DNA of 64,000 bases from Zoroaster sp. YZ-2022 (lineage: Eukaryota; Echinodermata; Asteroidea; Forcipulatida; Zoroasteridae), in the NCBI GenBank assembly GCA_029582265.1, contig CM055821.1, positions 42,041,694 to 42,105,693 on the forward strand, in the 5' to 3' direction. Of the stretch, positions 46,917-57,560 are shown piece after piece; within the stretch, counting starts at the first letter, position 1; each line of letters starts with the position of its first letter. A model generated the notes under the pieces. The model did not search any database. It saw only the letters and a program-made list of their open reading frames with translations, and was not told the origin of the DNA. The position numbers and the translations under genes are program-made.

Positions 46917-48299
46917 TTTAAGTTTTTCTAGAAATTGAAATTTCTAAACTGTTATTCATAATTATGGTTCTGCTAATACAAACTCAGCATAGATGGTGAT
47001 GATACATGCCCAAGAATTCATAAGACCTATAAAATGATGGCGAATCAATCACTTATTCAATGTAAAAAGAAACAATAAACATTTTAAGCATTCTCAATTG
47101 AATGACAACACATCTTGTACAGATTTGATGCACCATTATGCCTGTGTACGTCAAATTATTTGCATGCTACTGGTTTGTCACCAGATTCCTAGCATGCACT
47201 TTAAATGGCAACAGGTTATTAACATCCTATAATGACTATACAGTTGTTTTTTGCCCTTCACCCGCTTAACTCTGATGGGGAAGATGGAAGGAGCAAGCTT
47301 GCACCTCACTGCAAACACACAGTCTGGACAATCTGTGGACAATAACATAATTGAATAAGAAAGGTTTTGTGTATTTTAGAAGCCAATTGGGGATAAGGCT
47401 GTTCCAGGTATCCATGTATCCAGATGACTGAAACTGTCATTACCCGTTTCCATGTTTATCACTTCCAGTTACCTGTAAACAACTTTCAAAATTTGACTGA
47501 ACATTTAAGCCAGACAAATGGAAGTCTCATTTTGTTGTTGATATTTTGTGTGCGAGTCGTTTTTAATATAGAGGCGGGAAAAGCACTACAGTAAGTCCAC
47601 ATTTATTATGATTCTAATTAGACAAGAGAAACTTGTGTTCATGTTGGTTATTTTATACATTCAGGGAGTGTTTGTGTTTTACAAATTATTTACGGTACCT
47701 GGGTATCTTAAAGATTTCCAATTTTGGGTATCCGGTTCCCGAAACGTACGTTTTCTTTTTCTGTGTGTGTGTGTGTGGGGGGTTTAGGGGGCATGGCTTC
47801 ATCAAAATTTATAAATAATTGTTTGACTACATACAACTTACATGATGTTTGTCATCCTTACCCCAAGTAGTATAAACTATATGGATGGTTGACTAAGTCA
47901 TAGCAAGCATGATCAAACGTTGATCTGAAATACAAACGTATCATGTAAAAACAATATTATGTTTCAAAGGAGGATGAAGAATAATGGATCATGCTAACAA
48001 ACACACATATTAGTTAGAAATCCTTCAGAGTCATATGTTATTATCAGAATGATGGATTGATGTAACTTCAGAAAAATTATGCAACTTAAGAAAAATGCCT
48101 TTAAGTTAGGCCTTAGAATAGAATAGAATACATGTGACCTCTTCCTTCCTCCATGATATGACTGTTTCATTATATCAATAAAGGTGATTTAGTTTAGTGA
48201 GAAAAGTGCCGGTATGTGCCAATGCAGCCACCACAGTATTACTTAGGAACTAGCGACACTACTGTAGTCAAATTGCCTACTATTGTTATTATTACACTA

Positions 48300-48545
48300 T
48301 GAACAGGGAAATGTCTTAAACGCTATTGTTAGGGACAAAATGTCTTAAACAGTACAATGGGGCTTAGGTTTAAGACATTTAAATGTCTGAAATGTAATAC
48401 AGCTTACGTTTAAGACAATGTCTGAAACGTTAAGATGCTTACGTTTAAGACATGTAAATGACTGATGAAACGCTAACCAGCTTAGGTTTAAGACATTCTA
48501 CCCAGATTGTCAGAATCTTGTGGTTACAAAATGTCTGAAATATAA
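48300..48545. repeat. GTTTAAGACA minisatellite (copy 1)
   Basis: About eight irregular repeats of a 30-45 bp unit carrying (C/G)GTTTAAGACA and its partial complement TGTCTTAAAC, with ATGTCTGAAA between. Copy 2 at about 55,440-55,680 is almost identical. Confidence 0.75.
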
Positions 48546-49539
48546 TCTTGCTTTGTGTTGGGATTAAGGAAGGGTCAAGTCTGCCTTTTGTTTACAGATC
48601 TCTTTTAAGTTCAACTAAGAGTGACACCATATCTGAAGGTAGACTGACTGCCATTGTTATTGGGTTAGTTGTTTACAATTAGTACACAATGGGCAATAAG
48701 TGGTAGAGTGCAGCTATAAACCACCATTCTGATTTCAAAGTACCGTACATGGATATAACTGGCAACTCATTAAGAGGTAAGAATTAACTCCATTTCCTTA
48801 TTCCAATATATTTCTACATGAATACTGAATTCCTAATACACTTTTGGACACTGAATAAGAACTTATTTCTTCACTCCAAGCTAACAGCTCTGGTCCATCT
48901 GCCTCATGATCATCAGTGATCCTGATTCACATTCTCTTAAACATTTAGATTGAAAACCTAGGAACAAACTTCGAAAGATCTGTCACTTGTTTTAATCAAA
49001 TATAATGAGTTTCAATAAAAGAGAAACATCTGACACTGTGTCCCCATATATGAGTTAACCCAAGTACATATTGCATTGGGCCTACGTGGGTCTCATCATG
49101 CATAGATACAAATTATGTTTTCGAAATCACTGGCTCTTACTTGGCTGTAATAAAGGCAACAAAGGCAACAAAAGAAACAAAAGAAAAATAAAGTGCAGAT
49201 CCTTTCTTGTATTTTTAGTCATATGAAACGTATTGAAATGAGTCAAATGAGGGTTGCGCTCAGATGATTTGCAAAAAGCATAGCTAGGTTTCAAACTGCA
49301 ACTGGACGGATGAATAACTTTGAATATGTCTGGTTTTTAATAGAATATGCAGAGTAGGTGGCAGTGAACACTCCTGAAGTAGTTCAATGAACAATCAAGT
49401 TTTTTCCTGTGGTATTTTTATATATTAAGAGTTTGAACATTGGTATAAATTAAGATACCAAGACAAGTGATTGTTTGGGAAGGGCTATCCATCTTTGACC
49501 AATTTTTATTAAATACTAACCTTAAAGTAAAACAAGTAA

Positions 49540-49780
49540 TTAAAATGCATTTCACAAGCCTCCGTGTATGTTCAGTTTTGATGAAAAATTATCCAGGTAA
49601 GCAACGATTCCATTACAACCACGATGTTGCATCATACGAGAGACAGACGGAGTTAATCTATGAAAAATACATGGCGCACGTTTAACACCAAATGGAACTT
49701 TAGTGCCATAAAAATAAGTCATCGAGATGACATGGAAGATACCGATAAGAACTTTTGAGGTCCACTTTGGGAGTCATATT
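49540..49780 (-). pseudogene. DIRS/LTR-type RT fragment (copy 2)
   Basis: Read leftward: VDLKSSYRYLP (first palm motif with its Asp, near 49,765), MTYFYGTKVPFGVKRAPCIF in another frame, then the CNGIVA block and a damaged YLDD box near 49,590 where the final Asp codon reads Asn. Interrupted by stops or shifts. Same region as 43,070-43,325 and 56,670-56,915. Confidence 0.65.
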
Positions 49781-49783
49781 TTT

Positions 49784-50041
49784 AAGTAAGACTAATTGCG
49801 GTGACACCATGTGGAATCTCATTGTAATGAGTAGTTCTGAAAAGAACTGGTGGTACAACTCGACGTTTCGATCAGTATGCTCTGATCGTCCTCAGGAGAA
49901 TGATCAGAGGACGATCAGAGGACGATCAGAGGACGATCAGAGCATACTGATCGAAACGTCGAGTTGTACCACCAGTTCTTTTCAGAACTAATTACTACTC
50001 AATTGAGATTCCACATGGTGTCACCGCAATTAGTCTTACTT
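49784..50041. mobile_element. 258-bp fold-back MITE with GATCAGAGGAC core (copy 1)
   Basis: Almost a full palindrome: AAGTAAGACTAATTGCGGTG at the left pairs with CACCGCAATTAGTCTTACTT at the right. Arms carry AACTGGTGGTACAACTCGAC and its complement. The centre is a short direct array of AGGACGATCAG. A 20-base mismatch near 49,822 breaks the left arm. Copy 2 at 56,924-57,192. Confidence 0.75.
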
Positions 50042-50150
50042 ATCATCCTCACCATGCAAAGCTACAAGTTTTACCAGTCATATTTTTGTTTATTTTTCCA
50101 TTTTTCCCAGCGCGTTATCTAAACAGGAAGCAAATTGTGGTTCGCTTTCA

Positions 50151-50694
50151 CGGAGTGTCGTGGCCGAGCGGTCTAGCGCACCGAACTCAAGTTCTGGTGT
50201 TGCCAGCAGCAGGGTGTGGGTTCGAGCCCCGGTCGTGACACTTGTATCCTTGAGCAAGGTACTTAACCATAATTGCTTCGTCCTTCGGATGGGACGTAAA
50301 GCCGTAGGTCCCGTGTGTTGTATAATGCACGTAAAGTGGATTGTCGTGGCTGAGCGGTCTAGCGCACTGAACTCAAGTTCTGGTGTTGCCAGCAGCAGAG
50401 TGTGGGTTCGAGCCCCAGCCGTGACACCTGTGTCCTTGAGCAAGACACTTAACCATAATTGCTTCTCTCCACCCAGGGGTTAAATGGGTACCTGTGAAGG
50501 CAGAGATGGTTTGCTCTCTATGCGCTAGAAATGGCAGCAATTGAGCTGTATACTCCCCAGGGAGCTGAGATGGTTTCAGGAATGATTTATGAGCCTTATG
50601 AGCCTTATGAGCAGGGATAATAATATAATGCGCCTTGAGCGCCACTTAGTTGGTGGATACGTGCGCTATATAAATCTATACATTATTATTATTA
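50151..50694 (+). mobile_element. dimeric tRNA-Leu-derived SINE
   Basis: Two heads, 50,155-50,241 and 50,342-50,427, each with box A TGGC(C/T)GAGCGG, anticodon-arm remnant ACTCAAGTTCT and box B GGTTCGAGCCC, close to tRNA-Leu(CAA). The first head is followed by a body with CCTTCGGATGGGACGTAAA, the second by a different body with CTCCACCCAGGGGTTAAATG. Both share TCCTTGAGCAAG-(A/G)-CACTTAACC. The 3' tail CGCCTTGAGCGCC ... GTGCGCTATATAAATC plus (ATT)n resembles the LINE tail at 44,254-44,318. The acceptor stem is not kept, so these are not tRNA genes. The insertion lies in block A copy 2; block A copy 3 has the empty site. Confidence 0.85.
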
Positions 50695-52430
50695 TCTTTT
50701 TCACTGGTTTCGGATCGAAATTGAAGTCTGAAGCTACATGTACACGTGATGTATAGTCTACACTGATGTTTGGAACGGCACTAACACAAACAACCTGGGC
50801 CTACCCATTGAATTATTTTGGCGTGAAAGAAAAGTATTTTTAGTCATATGAAACGTATTGAAATGAGCCGTTGCGCTCGGATGACTTTCAAAAAGTATAC
50901 TTAGCTTTCAAACTGATGCAACTGGAGGGATGATTAATGATGTCTGGGGGTACTTTTCAGGATGTCTGGTTTTTAATAGAATATTCCACCAAATGTACAC
51001 TGGTGCATGACAAGAAACCATATAAATCCTGATATTTTGAGATATCTTCAAACACATTCTTAATATGGTTTATTTTTAAATAGGAACTATACATCTCAAA
51101 TGGCATCTCAAATTACATCTAAATATACTGAACAGCAAAAGAAACGCAAGTCCGAGGACAGCAAAAGAAACGCAAGTCCAAGGTCTTGTCAAGTTTTCAA
51201 ACAGAAGACAAACCATTTTGATTCTAATCACTCATTTAATGAAAAATGCTTTCAATTTGTGAGCTGAAAGTGACTGTTGAATGTGAAAATCTTGCAATGC
51301 AATTTCAACAGTCACTTTCAGCCCACAAATTGAAAGCATTTTTCATTAAATGAGTGATTAGAATCAAAATGGTTTGTCTTCTGTTTGAAAACTTGACAAG
51401 ATCTCGGACTTGCGTTTCTTTTGCTGTTCAGTATATTAAACAAATTCTTAATATTTATCATGTGGAGAAGTACAAAATGTACAAACTCTGCATCTACATG
51501 CAAATACTTTTGCCTGGCGGGAAATCTCCTAGGTACTCTAAAGGTCACGCAATGTGTAAACGAATCACATACCGGTAGTGTAAACAAACACAGAAATAAT
51601 AGAATCGGTGAATGTTCAAGTCATGTTTATTACTTCCTTCGCTTAAACTGTCTCATTGGTTATTTTATTTACTACCTAGGCCATGATATAGTTTGGAGGT
51701 AACCTCTGCTTCATAATATATACATAATTATGTTGTGTTATCTTAAAGTTCATAAATGTAAATAATTGTTCAATGTAAAATCGGCCATGAATACGAAATT
51801 TACGCATTTACCACTGATTCTCATTTTGTTTGCCCACAACAGAAAACCCTGACTATATTTACCGTATTGACACATGATACAAGTATGAAGATACGTAAAT
51901 TAACTATAACTTTGTATTCAGATATGCAGTATTAAAATCATGTAATATAGAAAAAGAATAATGCAGAAGAAAATGTATGTGGCGAGTTTCGGAGAAGAAA
52001 CAAATATGTATCACTTTTTGCTGACTATTCCGACAGCCCACATAATTCCGACTGCCAACTCCGACAGAATTTATCGGCCAAGGCCTACTAGCCAGTAGTG
52101 TAGCTCATGGGAGATGGCAGCCCCCTTGCCCTGTTTTTGACATAAATTACGAAAATAAAGAATTGTTTCGTCTACGGAAAAATACTACTTAAATAGAGCT
52201 AATATTCCAACTGCCCAATACACGTTTTCCCGAGTCGGACAAAAAAACTGAAAAATTTACAGGACTTTTAGAAATGTTATCCCGACAGGAACCGGAAAGC
52301 ACTAGAATATCCAGAACGGGTAATTAGTCCAACGAACGCTTCGTCACATGTCAGGTTATCTGCATGTGTGGTTCGGAATTTACAAACAATAGAATGATTC
52401 TGTTTTAGTTAGATAATTCAACCCAACTAA
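50695..52430. repeat. segmental repeat block A, copy 2
   Basis: Continues the block interrupted by the SINE. Closest to block A copy 1 (44,390-46,200). No gene. Contains the hairpin at 51,127-51,432. Confidence 0.8.
51127..51432. repeat. near-perfect 300-bp hairpin
   Basis: ACTGAACAGCAAAAGAAACG at the left pairs with its complement at the right end. Arms of about 145 bp match almost throughout (e.g. AAACAGAAGACAAACCATTT, GAAAGTGACTGTTGAA). The left arm has one extra 26-base tandem repeat of GCAAAAGAAACGCAAG. The loop is a few bases around CTTGCAATGCAA. Confidence 0.85.
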
Positions 52431-53374
52431 TGGTTACATCCAATTAAAAAGCTCCTTATTCAAAAAGTTAGTTTAGTTGCATGATATATTTAATTAAAAT
52501 GAGAAAATCAAAATTAAAATACGTTTTCAAACGCCAATATTATTCGTTTAACATAAAAAACACCCCTTCTGAGAATTTTAAAATGAACATAAAACATAAA
52601 CAAAAGCATGCCAAAAAATATCATTCTGAACTCGCATCCCCTTTTACAATAACTCCCATCACTTTATTCAAGACAACTGTATCATTCTAAAATAAAGACA
52701 ATGTGAAATGAATATCATTCTGAATTCTCTCTAATGTTTTCTCAAGACAGCAAAAGGTGATATTTTAAAACCTGCCACTGTTTTTAAACTTGAACTTCCA
52801 GTTTTGACCGGATGTAAGAGTCAATAAGGTCATGCCTTTGTATCAAATGTCAAGTCCTCCATGTTCTGTATGATTATGAAGGAATCAAGAAAGTATCTAT
52901 TGTGGTTCACAAGATATAAAACATATTGTTTTTTATAATTAATTACGTAATAATTCATTAGATGACCTCACCATGATGTCACAACGTTACCTGGAACTAT
53001 ATATTAAGGTCTAACTATTTGTTAAGATTTAAGGTTCTTTGAACTCCGCAACTATGTTTTTTTGACTGTACAAATAAATTTACAGATTATTATACAGTCC
53101 ATTTTCGCAGTTTACAGAGCGCCTACGTCCGTACAGACAAGGTATAACAATGAAATGTAACATGGTGAACATATATTCATGAGCAATCTAATAGCCAATA
53201 ATGACAAGTATTCTTCTTCATGATCATGACAAAATATCATTAATAATTTGGTTAAATTTCTGAGATTGGGCGTTCTGATCTGTGATTATGTCATGAAACA
53301 TTTTTTAGACAAATTAATAGTCACTTTATGAATAAAGAAAAAACTTACTTTACAAACGCCACAATAATACGTAA
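52431..53374. other. AT-rich spacer unique to the first tandem unit
   Basis: No gene. A 69-codon Lys-rich open stretch at 52,481-52,690 looks like chance in AT-rich DNA. 52,780-53,060 (AACTTCCAGTTTTGACCGG, GATGACCTCACCATGATGTC) is a diverged, inverted relative of 59,091-59,400. Confidence 0.5.
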
Positions 53375-53435
53375 ATGCTTAGGCCTTAATCTTTTTACTT
53401 ATATATTTATTTATTTTTGCTGTTTTTAGATATAC

Positions 53436-54029
53436 AGGGTGTCCCCATAAAAAGTATACCGAGATCAAAATTACTGTAATGGCAAAACTACTTTATATAT
53501 GGGAAAGAGAAATATATCTCTAGAAAGGGTAGAATGTCCTCTTTGCAATGGTATACAGCTTGTGATGTTATTGACACAGGTGAGTGAACAAATTAGACAG
53601 ATGTTAAGGGTACTGAAAGCAGGACTGTGACAAGTTTGCATATTTGAACAACAAATCTCAACCATGCAAGTGTGCAGAATACCAAATGCCTTTGTTTTTT
53701 CAACACATTCTTGAAAACAAGGAATGTACCTAAAACAATGTAATCTGCTTTGTTTTTGCTACTTACCTCAAAAGTTTAATGTGCAGGTTTTTTAAAATGC
53801 TTTTTGGACCTTTGTTATTCAAATATGCAAACTTGTCACAGTCCTGCTTTCAGTACCCTTAACATCTGTCTAATTTGTTCACTCATCTGTGTCAATAACA
53901 TCACAAGCTGTATACCATTGCAAAGAGGACATTCTGCCCTTTCTAGAGATATATTTCTCTTTCCCATATATAAAGTAGTTTTGCCATTACAGTAATTTTT
54001 ATCTCGGTATACTTTTTATGGGGACACCC
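53436..54029. mobile_element. mariner-type MITE (copy 2)
   Basis: Ends CAGGGTGTCCCCATAAAAAG and its complement GGGGACACCC. The arms 53,440-53,665 and about 53,800-54,028 are inverted copies, which produces the same 60-residue open frame on opposite strands. Confidence 0.75.
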
Positions 54030-56669
54030 TTTAAGTTTTTCTAGAAATTGAAATTTCTAAACTGTTATTCATAATTATGGTTCTGCTAATACAAACTCAG
54101 CATAGATGGTGATGATACATGCCCAAGAATTCATAAGACCTATAAAATGATGGCGAATCAATCACTTATTCAATGTAAAAAGAAACAATAAACATTTTAA
54201 GCATTCTCAATTGAATGACAACACATCTTGTACAGATGTGATGCACCATTATGCCTGTGTACGTCAAATTATTTGCATGCTACTGGTTTGTCACCAGATT
54301 CCTAGCATGCACTTTAAATGGCAACAGGTTATTAACATCCTATAATGACTATACAGTTGTTTTTTGCCCTTCACCCGCTTAACTCTGATGGGGAAGATGG
54401 AAGGAGCAAGCTTGCACCTCACTGCAAACACACAGTCTGGACAATCTGTGGACAATAACATAATTGAATAAGAAAGGTTTTGTGTATTTTAGAAGCCAAT
54501 TGGGGATAAGGCTGTTCCAGGTATCCATGTATCCAGATGACTGAAACTGTCATTACCCGTTTCCATGTTTATCACTTCCAATTACCTGTAAACAACTTTC
54601 AAAATTTTGACTGAACATTTAAGCCAGACAAATGGAAGTCTCATTTTTGTTGTTGATATTTTTGTGTGCGAGTCGTTTTTAATATAGAGGCGGGAAAAGC
54701 ACTACAGTAAGTCCACATTTATTATGATTCTAATTAGACAAGAGAAACTTGTGTTCATGTTGGTTATTTTATACATTCGGGAGTGTTTGTGTTTTTACAA
54801 ATTATTTACGGGTACCTGGGTATCTTAAAGATTTCCAATTTTGGGTATCCGGTTCCCGAAACGTACGTTTTCTTTTTTTTCTGTGTGTGTGTGTGGGGGG
54901 GGGGGGGTTTAGGGGGGGCATGGCTTCATCAAAAATTTATAAATAATTGTTTGACTACATACAAACTTACATGATGTTTGTCATCCTTACCCCCAAGTAG
55001 TATAAACTATATGGATGGTTGACTAAGTCATAGCAAGCATGATCAAACGTTGATCTGAAATACAAACGTATCATGTAAAAACAATATTATGTTTCAAAGA
55101 GGGATGAAGAATAATGGATCATGCTAACAAAACACACATATTAGTTAGAAATCCTTCAGAGTCATATGTTATTATCAGAATGATGGATTGATGTAACTTC
55201 AGAAAAATTATGCAACTTAAGAAAAATGCCTTTAAGTTAGGCCTTAGAATAGAATAGAATACATGTGACCTCTTCCTTCCTCCATGATATGACTGTTTCA
55301 TTATATCAATAAAGGTGATTTAGTTTAGTGAGAAAAGTGCCGGTATGTGCCAATGCAGCCACCACAGTATTACTTAGGAACTAGCGACACTACTGTAGTC
55401 AAATTGCCTACTATTGTTAATAGTATTACACTATGAACAGGGAAATGTCTTAAACGCTATTGTTAGGGACAAAATGTCTTAAACAGTACAATGGGGCTTA
55501 GGTTTAAGACATTTAAATGTCTGAAATGTAATACAGCTTACGTTTAAGACAATGTCTGAAACGTTAAGATGCTTACGTTTAAGACATGTAAATGACTGAT
55601 GAAACGCTAACCAGCTTAGGTTTAAGACATTCTACCCAGATTGTCAGAATCTTGTGGTTACAAAATGTCTGAAATATAATCTTGCTTTGTGTTGGGATTA
55701 AGGAAGGGTCAAGTCTGCCTTTTGTTTACAGATCTCTTTTAAGTTCAACTAAGAGTGACACCATATCTGAAGGTAGACTGACTGCCATTGTTATTGGGTT
55801 AGTTGTTTACAATTAGTACACAATGGGCAATAAGTGGTAGAGTACAGCTATAAACCACCATTCTGATTTCAAAGTACCGTACATGGATATAACTGGCAAC
55901 TCATTAAGAGGTAAGAATTAACTCCATTTCCTTATTCCAATATATTTCTACATGAATACTGAATTCCTAATACACTTTTGGACACTGAATAAGAACTTAT
56001 TTCTTCACTCCAAGCTAACAGCTCTGGTCCATCTGCCTCATGATCATCAGTGATCCTGATTCCACATTCTCTTAAACATTTAGATTGAAAACCTAGGAAC
56101 AAACTTCGAAAGATCTGTCACTTGTTTTAATCAAATATAATGAGTTTCAATAAAAAAGAGAAACATCTGACACTGTGTTCCCATATATATGAGTTAACCC
56201 AAGTACATATTGCATTGGGCCTACGTGGGTCTCATCATGCATAGATACAAATTATGTTTTCGAAATCACTGGCTCTTACTTGGCTGTAATAAAGGCAACA
56301 AAGGCAACAAAAGAAACAAAAGAAAAATAAAGTGCAGATCCTTTCTTGTATTTTTAGTCATATGAAACGTATTGAAATGAGTCAAATGAGGGTTGCGCTC
56401 AGATGATTTGCAAAAAGCATAGCTAGGTTTCAAACTGCAACTGGACGGATGAATAACTTTGAATATGTCTGGTTTTTAATAGAATATGCAGAGTAGGTGG
56501 CAGTGAACACTCCTGAAGTAGTTCAATGAACAATCAAGTTTTTTCCTGTGGTATTTTTATATATTAAGAGTTTGAACATTGGTATAAATTAAGATACCAA
56601 GACAAGTGATTGTTTGGGAAGGGCTATCCATCTTTGACCAATTTTTATTAAATACTAACCTTAAAGTAA

Positions 56670-56915
56670 AACAAGTAATTAAAATGCATTTCACAAGCCT
56701 CCCGTGTATGTTCAGTTTTGATGAAAAAATTATCCAGGTAAGCAACGATTCCATTACAACCACGATGTTGCATCATACGAGAGACAGACGGAGTTAATCT
56801 ATGAAAAATACATGGCGCACGTTTAACACCAAATGGAACTTTAGTGCCATAAAAATAAGTCATCGAGATGACATGGAAGATACCGATAAGAACTTTTGAG
56901 GTCCACTTTGGGAGT
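56670..56915 (-). pseudogene. DIRS/LTR-type RT fragment (copy 3)
   Basis: Longest open version: MTYFYGTKVPFGVKRAPCIF, HRLTPSVSRMMQHRGCNG, then IVAYLDNFFIKTE. The catalytic box reads YLDN, so the second Asp is lost. The upstream VDLKSSYRYLP motif is present in another frame near 56,905. Confidence 0.7.
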
Positions 56916-56923
56916 CATATTTT

Positions 56924-57192
56924 TAAGTAAGACTAATTGCGGTGACACCATGTGGAATCTCAATTGAGTAGTAATTAGTTCTGAAAAGAACTGGTGGTAC
57001 AACTCGACGTTTCGATCAGTATGCTCTGATCGTCCTCAGGAGAATGATCAGAGGACGATCAGAGGACGATCAGAGGACGATCAGAGCATACCCGGTACTG
57101 ATCGAAACGTCGAGTTGTACCACCAGTTCTTTTCAGAACTAATTACTACTCAATTGAGATTCCACATGGTGTCACCGCAATTAGTCTTACTT
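56924..57192. mobile_element. fold-back MITE with GATCAGAGGAC core (copy 2)
   Basis: Same element as 49,784-50,041, here with better-preserved arms (CAATTGAGTAGTAATTAG on both sides) and a small extra CCCGGTA near 57,090. Confidence 0.75.
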
Positions 57193-57560
57193 ATCATCCT
57201 CACCATGCAAAGCTACAAGTTTTACCAGTCATATTTTTGTTTATTTTTCCATTTTTCCCAGCGCGTTATCTAAACAGGAAGCAAATTGTGGTTCGCTTTC
57301 ATCTTTTTCACTGGTTTCGGATCGAAATTGAAGTCTGAAGCTACATGTACACGTGATGTATAGTCTACACTGATGTTTGGAACGGCACTAACACAAACAA
57401 CCTGGGCCTACCCATTGAATTATTTTGGCGTGAAAGAAAAAAGTGCACATCAATTCTTGTATTTTTAGTCATATGAAACGTATTGAAATGAGCCGTTGCG
57501 CTCGGATGACTTTCAAAAAGCATACTTAGCTTTCAAACTTCAACTGGACGTATGATTAAT

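Larger units (their letters stand above)
46250..50150. repeat. segmental repeat block B, copy 1
   Basis: Nearly identical to 53,375-57,300 (offset about 7.11 to 7.14 kb), differing mainly at homopolymer runs. Content: mariner-type MITE, about 1.4 kb of featureless AT-rich DNA (46,917-48,300, with a GT run at 47,762), minisatellite, 185-bp piece shared with 9,838-10,022, RT relic, fold-back MITE. No functional gene. Confidence 0.9.
53375..57300. repeat. segmental repeat block B, copy 2
   Basis: Near-identical to 46,250-50,150. It ends directly in block A sequence TTCGCTTTCATCTTTTTCAC without the SINE. Its mariner-type MITE (53,436-54,029), minisatellite (about 55,440-55,680), RT relic and fold-back MITE are all in the same order. 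Confidence 0.9.

Noticed and set aside
50155..50427. Two tRNA-Leu-like sequences taken as tRNA genes
   Set aside because: Good internal promoter boxes but acceptor stems do not pair properly and each is joined to a SINE body and tail.
52481..52690. 69-codon Lys/Phe-rich frame
   Set aside because: Chance frame in AT-rich DNA without homology or conservation in other blocks.
46604..53995. Repeated Cys-rich 60- to 90-codon frames at 46,604, 53,471 and 53,804
   Set aside because: They fall in the inverted arms of the mariner-type MITE and appear on both strands.
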